Shown here piece by piece: positions 6,691-11,742 of a stretch of 11,742 nt of DNA. The stretch is from UBA668 sp043740085. GTDB lineage: Bacteria; Actinomycetota; Acidimicrobiia; Acidimicrobiales; Ilumatobacteraceae. Location: NCBI GenBank assembly GCA_043740085.1, contig JAYUCY010000023.1, positions 1 to 11,742 on the forward strand, read 5' to 3'. How positions within the stretch are numbered: the first letter of the stretch is position 1; every line of letters starts with the position of its first letter. Both the position numbers and the translations under genes were made by a program. The notes beneath the pieces are model-generated. The model was not told the origin of the DNA and made no database searches. It saw nothing but the letters and a program-made list of their open reading frames with translations.

Positions 6691-6717
6691 ATGACGTCGG
6701 AGCGTTGCAGGGCATGA
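6691..6717 (+). CDS. Possible 8-codon leader ORF ending on the plsC start
   Basis: An ATG at 6691 opens an 8-codon frame (MTSERCRA) whose TGA (6715-6717) overlaps the acyltransferase ATG (6714-6716) as ATGA. If transcription starts from the -10-like box at 6678-6683, this would be a leaderless upstream ORF feeding ribosomes to the main gene by termination-reinitiation. It could be a chance frame; no coding evidence is possible at this length. Confidence 0.25.
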   Translation: MTSERCRA

Positions 6718-7472
6718 ACGCTCAGGGAGCCGGAAAGCTGCAGTCTCGATTTCGGCGCGTAGTGCGACCGGTGGCGAAGCAGTTGTGGCGGTTCCACCTG
6801 GAAGGCTTCGATCAGCTGCCTGCTGAAGGCCCGGCCATTCTGTGTCCAAATCACATCAGTTTCCTGGATTCCGCTTTCCTGATGCTGCACGTGCCGCGCA
6901 ACATCAGCTTCGTCGGCAAGGCCGAGTACATGGATTCGTGGAAGACCAAGTACGTCTTCCCGGCGATGGGCATGATCCCGATCGACCGGGGTGGCGGCGA
7001 CAAGAGCCAAGCCGCGTTGGATACTGCCGAGCGAGTATTGCGCCGCGGCGAGTTCTTCGGCATCTTCCCGGAGGGCACGCGTAGTCGCGACGGGTACCTG
7101 TACAAGGGCCGCACGGGCGCGGCTCGGCTGGCGCTCAAGGTCGGCTGCCCGATCTTTCCGGTGGGCGTGATTGGCACTCGCGAGATTCAGCCGCCCGATG
7201 CGAAGATGCCCAGGGTTCGAATGGATTGCACCATCAAGGTCGGTCGCCCCATCAATGCTGCTCGCTACAAAAACCGCGGCGATGACCACATGGTGCTCCG
7301 CCAGATCACCGACGAGCTGATGTTCGAGATTCGCGAACTCACCGGCCAGGAATACCGCAACGTGTATTCCGGCAAAACCGCCGAGACCGAGCCGACGGTT
7401 GCTGCCAAGGTGGCCACGGTCAGCGACGCCGACGCCAGCCGCATTGCCGTCAGCGCCGCTGCCGGCGACTGA
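6714..7472 (+). CDS. 1-acyl-sn-glycerol-3-phosphate acyltransferase family protein (PlsC-like)
   Basis: A 252-residue acyltransferase of the PlsC/LPLAT family, which moves an acyl group from acyl-ACP or acyl-CoA to lysophosphatidic acid or a related acceptor at the inner membrane face. The catalytic H-x4-D is H47 to D52 in NHISFLD; block II is the GKAEY region; block III is PAMGMIPIDRGG (83-94); the acceptor-binding motif is FPEGTRSRDG (118-127); and a PVGVIG strand follows. There is no obvious signal peptide or transmembrane helix; the basic N-terminus may lie on the membrane. The C-terminal 40 residues are Ala/Thr/Val-rich and unlikely to be part of the fold. A TTG at 6705 would add three residues; ATG 6714 is preferred, with GGAG at 6699-6702 11 bases upstream. 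It follows the ligase gene by 50 bases. The exact acceptor is not determined by the sequence. Confidence 0.88.
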   Translation: MNAQGAGKLQSRFRRVVRPVAKQLWRFHLEGFDQLPAEGPAILCPNHISFLDSAFLMLHVPRNISFVGKAEYMDSWKTKYVFPAMGMIPIDRGGGDKSQAALDTAERVLRRGEFFGIFPEGTRSRDGYLYKGRTGAARLALKVGCPIFPVGVIGTREIQPPDAKMPRVRMDCTIKVGRPINAARYKNRGDDHMVLRQITDELMFEIRELTGQEYRNVYSGKTAETEPTVAAKVATVSDADASRIAVSAAAGD

Positions 7473-7506
7473 TTCTGCGCTCCCGAACCGCAACCTAATT
7501 GCCTCG

Positions 7507-7526
7507 GGCCGGATTGGTGGCCGGCC
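7507..7526 (+). other. GC-rich hairpin between plsC-like gene and thrS
   Basis: GGCCGG (7507-7512) and CCGGCC (7521-7526) can form a 6-bp stem with an 8-base loop, directly before the thrS -10 box. There is no T-tract. It may be a weak terminator for the acyltransferase transcript or have no role. Confidence 0.3.
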
Positions 7527-7527
7527 G

Positions 7528-7542
7528 TAGACTGAGCAGACT
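7528..7542 (+). promoter_or_regulatory. Predicted -10 box of thrS (leaderless or near-leaderless)
   Basis: TAGACT (7528-7533) ends 9 bases before the thrS ATG, with no Shine-Dalgarno between. Transcription would begin within a few bases of the start codon. No good -35 box is visible. The gap is too short for a T-box leader. Confidence 0.4.
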
Positions 7543-9516
7543 ATGGCTGAGATCACGATTTCACTTCCGGATGGTTCGCAACGCTCCCTGCTCGCAGGTG
7601 CGACTGCGACCACCTTGGCGGAGTCGATCGGTTCCCGGCTGGCCAAGGCCGCAGTCGCCGCCGTCGTCAATGGTGAGGAATGGGACCTGGGTCGCGAGCT
7701 TCCTGCCGGCGCAACGGTTGCCATCATTACGGCGGATACCGATGAAGGCCGCCACGTACTGCGCCACAGCACAGCACACGTGCTGGCACAAGCCGTCATC
7801 CGGTTGTTCCCGGGCGCCAAGTACTCCATCGGCCCGGCTATCAATGACGGGTTCTACTACGACTTCGAGCTGCCCGACGGTCGTACGTTCAACGAGGCCG
7901 ATCTGGTATCGATCGATGCGCGCATGCGCGAAATCATGAAGGCCAATCAACCGTTCGTGCGCGACGAGCTGCCCGCTGCGGCAGCAATGAAAGTGTTCGC
8001 TGACCAGCCATACAAGTGCGAGATCATTCAGCGCGTCAGCAGTGGATCCGCCGACAGCGAAGACGCTGGCGAGATCGGCAGCGGTGAAACCATCAGCGTC
8101 TATCGCAACACGCCCGAGTTCGTCGACCTGTGTCGCGGGCCGCACGTACCCGGTACGGCGAAGCTGGGCCACTTCAAGCTGATGAAGGTCGCCGGCGCGT
8201 ATTGGCGTGGCAACGAGAAGGGTCCGATGCTGCAGCGCATCTACGGCACGGCATGGGAATCGAAGTCGGCGCTCGAAGAGCACCTGCATCGCTTGGAGGA
8301 GGCCGAGAAGCGCGACCACCGCAAGCTGGCCGTCGAACTGGACCTGCTCAGTTTCCCCCACGAGCTGGGCGGCGGGCTGGCCGTATGGCACCCCAAGGGC
8401 GCCATCGTGCGCAAGCTGATGGAGGACTACAGCCGCGAGCGCCACACCAATGGTGGCTACCAGTTCGTGTTCACACCCCATCTGGCCAATGCGCGGCTGT
8501 TCGAGACGTCGGGTCATCTCGACTTCTACAGGGACGGCATGTACCCGCCAATGGAGATGGACAACGGCACGTACTACATGAAGCCGATGAACTGCCCAAT
8601 GCACTGCCTGATCTTCCGCAGTCGTCAGCGCAGTTACCGTGAGCTGCCGCTGCGCCTGTTCGAGCTGGGCACGGTCTATCGCTACGAACGTGCGGGCACG
8701 CTGCACGGGCTGATGCGGATTCGTGGCTTCACACAGGACGACAGCCACATCTTTTGCACGCGGGACCAGGCTGCCGATGAAATTGCGTCACTGCTCGACT
8801 TCGTTATCAGCGTGCTGAAAGCGTTCGGCTTCACCGAATTCACGGCCAACTTGAGTACAAAGGACCCCCTCAAGTACGTCGGCGACGACGACGCATGGGA
8901 CGACGCCACCGCTGCGCTGCGTTCGGCGTTGGAGGCATACGGGCTGGACTACAAGATCAAGGAAGGCGACGCTGCCTTTTACGGTCCCAAGATCGACATC
9001 GATGTCAAGGACGCGATCGGCCGTACGTGGCAGCTGTCGACGATTCAGTACGACTTCAACCTGCCCGAGCGGTTCGAGCTGGAATACGTCGGTGCCGACA
9101 GCGCCCGCCACCGTCCAATCATGTTGCATCGCGCGCTGTTCGGTTCGGTCGAGCGCTTCTTCGGCGTGCTCGTCGAGCACTACGCCGGCGCCTTCCCCAC
9201 ATGGATGGCACCGCTGCAGGCACGCGTGTTGCCGGTGGCGGCCGCCCACCAGGAGTACGCCGACCTCGTCGTGCAGCGCCTTTCGAGCGAAGGTTTCCGC
9301 GTCGAGGTCACCGACGCAAGCGACCAACTGGGCAAGCGCATTCGCACGGCCAAGATGGAAAAGATCCCCTACGTGCTGGTGGTCGGCGACGACGACATGG
9401 CAGCCAACACCGTGGGCGTGAACCCTCGCGGTGGCGAGATAGAGCGCGGAGTCGGTGTCGATCAGTTCATCGCTCGGCTCCACACCGAAATCGCCGGCCA
9501 ACTCGCCAACGTCTAA
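7543..9516 (+). CDS. thrS: Threonyl-tRNA synthetase
   Basis: A full-length 657-residue class II synthetase that charges tRNA-Thr and edits Ser-tRNA-Thr. Domains in order are an N-terminal TGS domain (about 1-65); an editing domain with H75-x3-H79 (HSTAH) and C197 in CRGPH; the catalytic core (about 260-550) with zinc ligands C351 (KPMNC), H402 (QDDSHIF) and H529 (MLHRALFGSVERF); and an anticodon-binding domain (about 555-657) starting near QARVLPVAA. Motif 2 is seen as VYRYE then HGLMRIRGFTQDD, and motif 3 as HRALFGSVERFFG. All key residues of the E. coli enzyme have counterparts, so it should be active in both charging and editing. The ATG at 7543 is the natural start. The HIT gene lies 93 bases downstream, as in mycobacteria. 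The gap of 70 bases upstream leaves only a minimal promoter. Confidence 0.97.
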   Translation: MAEITISLPDGSQRSLLAGATATTLAESIGSRLAKAAVAAVVNGEEWDLGRELPAGATVAIITADTDEGRHVLRHSTAHVLAQAVIRLFPGAKYSIGPAINDGFYYDFELPDGRTFNEADLVSIDARMREIMKANQPFVRDELPAAAAMKVFADQPYKCEIIQRVSSGSADSEDAGEIGSGETISVYRNTPEFVDLCRGPHVPGTAKLGHFKLMKVAGAYWRGNEKGPMLQRIYGTAWESKSALEEHLHRLEEAEKRDHRKLAVELDLLSFPHELGGGLAVWHPKGAIVRKLMEDYSRERHTNGGYQFVFTPHLANARLFETSGHLDFYRDGMYPPMEMDNGTYYMKPMNCPMHCLIFRSRQRSYRELPLRLFELGTVYRYERAGTLHGLMRIRGFTQDDSHIFCTRDQAADEIASLLDFVISVLKAFGFTEFTANLSTKDPLKYVGDDDAWDDATAALRSALEAYGLDYKIKEGDAAFYGPKIDIDVKDAIGRTWQLSTIQYDFNLPERFELEYVGADSARHRPIMLHRALFGSVERFFGVLVEHYAGAFPTWMAPLQARVLPVAAAHQEYADLVVQRLSSEGFRVEVTDASDQLGKRIRTAKMEKIPYVLVVGDDDMAANTVGVNPRGGEIERGVGVDQFIARLHTEIAGQLANV

Positions 9517-9530
9517 CCCTCACCCGGGTT
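9515..9530 (+). terminator. Weak candidate hairpin at the end of thrS
   Basis: AACCC (9515-9519, overlapping the stop codon) and GGGTT (9526-9530) can form a 5-bp stem with a 6-base loop, followed only by T and then GCGG. It is a weak intrinsic terminator at best; read-through into the HIT gene is likely. Confidence 0.25.
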
Positions 9531-9597
9531 TGCGGTCAGGTGATGCCGCGGAGGCGAACAATTGGCAACCGACGGTGTGACGCTGCTGGCCGCCAGA

Positions 9598-9609
9598 TAA
9601 TTTCACGAC
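9598..9609 (+). promoter_or_regulatory. Predicted leaderless promoter of the HIT gene
   Basis: The AT-rich run GATAATTT stands out in a GC-rich gap. TAATTT (9598-9603) ends 6 bases before the GTG at 9610; the overlapping GATAAT (9596-9601) ends 8 bases before it. No Shine-Dalgarno precedes the GTG, consistent with a leaderless transcript. A -35 box at the usual spacing is not evident. Confidence 0.45.
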
Positions 9610-10116
9610 GTGACACAACTCGATCGCATCTGGAATGGCTGGCGCTCGCAGTACGTCAACGGGGCCGATTCGCGGGTGCCCGGCGCTGAGGGCAGCGTGT
9701 TCACTCAGATCCTTCAGTCCGGATTGTCCGACGAGGCGTCGTTCATCCTGTGGCGTGGCGCTCACACCTTCGCCATCCTCAACGCGTTTCCCTATACGTC
9801 GGGTCACCTGATGGTGCTGCCCTACCGTGAGTTGGACGATCTGGAAGAGCTGTCGCAGCTCGAAGCCGAGGAGTTGTGGCCGGCCGTGACCGACGCGGTG
9901 CGGGCGGTGAAGCAGGCGTATCAGCCTGGTGGGGTGAACGTGGGTATCAACCTCGGTCGCGCGGCCGGTGGCAGCGTCACCGAGCATCTGCACGTTCACG
10001 TCGTCCCGCGTTGGAGTGGCGACGGCAATTTCATGACAGCGGTTGCTGAAGCGCGTACCTTGCCCGAGCCGTTGTCGCAGTCGGCTGCCAAGTTGCGCGC
10101 CGCATGGCCGCGATGA
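9610..10116 (+). CDS. HIT-family hydrolase/phosphorylase, Ap4A-phosphorylase-like
   Basis: A 168-residue histidine-triad protein. The triad is H126-L-H128-V-H130-VV; the middle histidine (H128) is expected to form the nucleotidyl intermediate. Other family stretches are AILNAFPYTSGHLMVLPYR (55-73) and NVGINLG followed by AAGGSVTEHLHVHVVPRW. The sequence closely recalls Mycobacterium tuberculosis Rv2613c, an Ap4A phosphorylase, including VPRWSGDGNFM near the end. It probably breaks diadenosine tetraphosphate, a by-product of aminoacyl-tRNA synthetases, which fits its place just after thrS; the same order is found in Mycobacterium. The start is GTG at 9610, preceded by a -10-like box rather than a Shine-Dalgarno. 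The stop overlaps the next start as ATGA. The choice between phosphorylase and hydrolase activity is inference. Confidence 0.88.
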   Translation: MTQLDRIWNGWRSQYVNGADSRVPGAEGSVFTQILQSGLSDEASFILWRGAHTFAILNAFPYTSGHLMVLPYRELDDLEELSQLEAEELWPAVTDAVRAVKQAYQPGGVNVGINLGRAAGGSVTEHLHVHVVPRWSGDGNFMTAVAEARTLPEPLSQSAAKLRAAWPR

Positions 10117-10616
10117 ACGTGGAGGTGCGGTTGTTGGCCACCGGCGATGACGCAATTGCGGCTGGCGCCATCGTTCAGCAGGCTTTCTTCGCGCTCCCCG
10201 GCTATCCACGCGACGATGAGTACGACCTTCAACTCGGAGATGTCGCTGCGCGAGCGCAGGACGCGCAGGTGGTGGTGGCGTTCGCCGACGGGCGGTTGGT
10301 TGGCTGCCTCACCTACGTCGCCGACCACCACAGTGTCCACGCAGAGTTCGACGACGAGCAGGCTGCCGGTTTCCGTTACTTCGGCGTCGACCCCTGCGTG
10401 CAGGGAGCAGGGGTCGGGGAGGCAATGGTGCAGTGGTGCATCACCGCCGCGTGTACAGACGGGCGCGAACGCCTACGCATTCACACGCTGGAATCGATGC
10501 CCAGCGCGCAACGCCTGTACCTTCGCATAGGTTTCATCCGCGACGAGGTGAACGACGTGGACTGGGACGGCATCAAAGGCCTGGCGTTCGTGTACCACCT
10601 GGGCGTCAACGGGTAG
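10113..10616 (+). CDS. GNAT-family N-acetyltransferase
   Basis: A 167-residue single-domain GNAT protein. The acetyl-CoA pyrophosphate loop is Q97-GAG-VG (QxxGxG) in FGVDPCVQGAGVGEAMV, following the usual YFGVDP strand; RLYLRIGF (134-141) is the typical motif B segment near the C-terminus, and LRIHTLES forms the preceding strand. Such enzymes transfer an acetyl group from acetyl-CoA to an amine; the acceptor cannot be predicted. ATG 10113 overlaps the HIT stop as ATGA, giving tight coupling; ATG 10104, three codons upstream, is the alternative. It occupies the place where mycobacteria have pgsA after the HIT gene. It is too short to be the two-domain MshD of mycothiol synthesis. Confidence 0.85.
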   Translation: MNVEVRLLATGDDAIAAGAIVQQAFFALPGYPRDDEYDLQLGDVAARAQDAQVVVAFADGRLVGCLTYVADHHSVHAEFDDEQAAGFRYFGVDPCVQGAGVGEAMVQWCITAACTDGRERLRIHTLESMPSAQRLYLRIGFIRDEVNDVDWDGIKGLAFVYHLGVNG

Positions 10617-10642
10617 TTCCCTGGCGATGTAGCGTCCGCCTC

Positions 10643-10647
10643 GGAGG
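10643..10647 (+). promoter_or_regulatory. Shine-Dalgarno of the last gene
   Basis: GGAGG lies 7 bases before ATG 10655 and 4 bases before ATG 10652. The spacing favours the second ATG as the start. Confidence 0.6.
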
Positions 10648-10654
10648 TCGGATG

Positions 10655-11742
10655 ATGAGCGTCACATGGGATCCACCGGGGCCGGGTCAATGGGCGCTCG
10701 ATCAATCACATACGCCGGCCGGATGCACGCCGCTGGTGCAGGAACTGATGCGCCAGACGTCACCCGTCGCAATGCGACGGGTGTTTGCAGAGCTCGGCGC
10801 GCCGGTGGAGACGTTGTCGATTGAGTTCGTCAACGGGTGCCTGTACTCGCGGCTGCGGCCTCTGATCAGACCCGACAAGCCGTCGACGAAGCTGCCTCCG
10901 CTGATGCTGTTGCGCCTTGCGGCCCGCGTCCACCCAGAGATGCGGCGCAGGGCTCGCACGGCCACCAGGGTTCTGGAAGAGGAGCCGTGGGACGCAGTGA
11001 TCGCCGATTGGAACGCCGGCGGGCGCGCTGCGATCGTGGCAGGGAACATGGAGTTGCAGTCAGTGCCGCTGCAGGGCTGTCCCGACGCCGAACTGATGGC
11101 TCACGTGCGTGCTTGCTGGGAGAATTGCGTCCGCAACTGGCAACACCACTTCTGGTTGCACGGCTACGACCTGGGGCCACTCGGGCGGTACCTGTTCACG
11201 GGTGAGCAATGGGGGCTGTCAGCTGAACAGATGCTGCCACTGCTGCAGGGCGCCTCACCGTCCACGAGCGGGCCGCTTCGTGAGGCTGCGGCGATCCAGG
11301 CGCTGGTGGCGGCGACAGGGGCCGAACCGGCCACGCTGACCGAGTTGTGCGCTCTGTCGACACCCGTCGCCGAAGCGGTCGAGCGGTACCTCGAGCACCG
11401 GCGATGGGTCTTGGTCTCGCGCTACGACGTGGACGGGTTCACCCTTGGTGAGCGACCCGACATCGTTTTCGCCACCATCATGGGTGCCCGCGAGTTGGCA
11501 TCGTCCGACGCTACCGACCGGCACACCGCGACGGTTCGCCAACTGGTGCCAGCGGCACATCGCGACGAGTTCGATCGACTGCTGGCGAGCGCGCGGTCGG
11601 CCCTGGACCTCCGTGACGACAACGGTCCTGTCACCGCCGAGTGGACGGTTGGCCTCCTTCGCCGGGCGCTGCTGGAAGTGGGCGAGCGACTCGTCGCCGC
11701 GGGTCGGGTCGGCGACCGGAACCTGGTGATGGAACTGCTCCC
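10655..11742 (+). CDS. PEP-utilising enzyme / PEP-synthase-like protein, N-terminal part
   Basis: The frame is open from ATG 10655 to the right edge, giving 362 residues without a stop; the end lies outside the window. The opening WDPPGPGQWALDQSH, then FVNGCLYSRLRP, KLPPLMLLRLAARVHPEMRRR, and the helical stretch with NWQHHFWLHGYDLGPLG and LPLLQGASPSTSGP recall the central region of actinobacterial PEP-utilising proteins annotated as phosphoenolpyruvate synthases. In these the phosphohistidine swivelling domain comes at the C-terminus, which is not visible here, and the N-terminal ATP-grasp domain is absent from this frame. The catalytic histidine therefore cannot be checked. The start has a good GGAGG and lies 38 bases after the GNAT stop, so it may belong to the same transcript. 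The family is called by memory of sequence pattern; the reaction is not assigned. Confidence 0.62.
   Translation, partial: MSVTWDPPGPGQWALDQSHTPAGCTPLVQELMRQTSPVAMRRVFAELGAPVETLSIEFVNGCLYSRLRPLIRPDKPSTKLPPLMLLRLAARVHPEMRRRARTATRVLEEEPWDAVIADWNAGGRAAIVAGNMELQSVPLQGCPDAELMAHVRACWENCVRNWQHHFWLHGYDLGPLGRYLFTGEQWGLSAEQMLPLLQGASPSTSGPLREAAAIQALVAATGAEPATLTELCALSTPVAEAVERYLEHRRWVLVSRYDVDGFTLGERPDIVFATIMGARELASSDATDRHTATVRQLVPAAHRDEFDRLLASARSALDLRDDNGPVTAEWTVGLLRRALLEVGERLVAAGRVGDRNLVMELL

Noticed and set aside
7473..7542. T-box or other riboswitch before thrS
   Set aside because: The gap is only 70 bases, and I see neither the T-box core sequence nor a terminator/antiterminator pair; a -10 box next to the ATG explains it better.
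6660..7844. 394-codon minus-strand frame opposite the plsC-like gene
   Set aside because: It crosses a complete acyltransferase, an intergenic promoter region and the thrS start, and its translation looks like no known family.
7561..9501. Long minus-strand frames (395 and 237 codons) opposite thrS
   Set aside because: They are shadows of a GC-rich coding strand: thrS is full-length and conserved on the plus strand, and the antisense translations show no recognisable domains.
10113..10616. GNAT gene as mshD (mycothiol synthase)
   Set aside because: MshD has two GNAT domains and about 300 residues; this protein has 167 residues and one domain.

Overview
The window looks like ordinary chromosome from a GC-rich (by eye about 60-65% G+C) member of the Actinomycetota. 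Three genes point there: an MshC-type mycothiol ligase, an F420-dependent NADP reductase, and a threonyl-tRNA synthetase followed by an Ap4A-phosphorylase-like HIT gene, an order also found in Mycobacterium (thrS-Rv2613c). The enoyl reductase resembles mycobacterial InhA in its core but has a short substrate loop, so this is probably not a mycolic-acid maker. A lineage such as Acidimicrobiia would fit, but that is inference. I see no mobile element, prophage, CRISPR array, tRNA or rRNA.

Layout. 1-237 (+): the tail of a nitroreductase-like flavoprotein. 322-1948 (+): a two-gene unit with a DUF35 zinc-ribbon/OB-fold protein and an SCP2/SCP-x-type thiolase, probably partners in acyl-CoA chemistry. 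1949-2012: a short convergent gap with a hairpin. 2013-4762 (-): fabI/inhA-like enoyl-ACP reductase, then a DUF255 (YyaL/SPATA20-type) thioredoxin-fold protein 5 bases downstream. 4763-4807: a 45-base divergent gap. 4808-6663 (+): the F420-NADP oxidoreductase overlapping an MshC-like ligase by 4 bases. 6714-7469 (+): a PlsC-type acyltransferase. 7543-9516 (+): threonyl-tRNA synthetase. 9610-10613 (+): a HIT protein overlapping a GNAT acetyltransferase by 4 bases. 10655 to the right edge (+): the N-terminal part of a PEP-synthase-like (PEP-utilising) protein.

Together these genes cover redox cofactors (F420/NADPH and mycothiol), fatty acid elongation and phospholipid acylation, acyl-CoA breakdown, and translation with Ap4A clean-up. 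A recurring trait is that several genes have a TANNNT -10 box only 6-9 bases before the start codon, the pattern of leaderless mRNAs in actinobacteria. No wholly new system is evident. The best leads are the InhA-like enzyme with an E. coli-length loop, the MshC/CysS-intermediate ligase, and a possible 8-codon leaderless ORF that ends on the plsC start codon.
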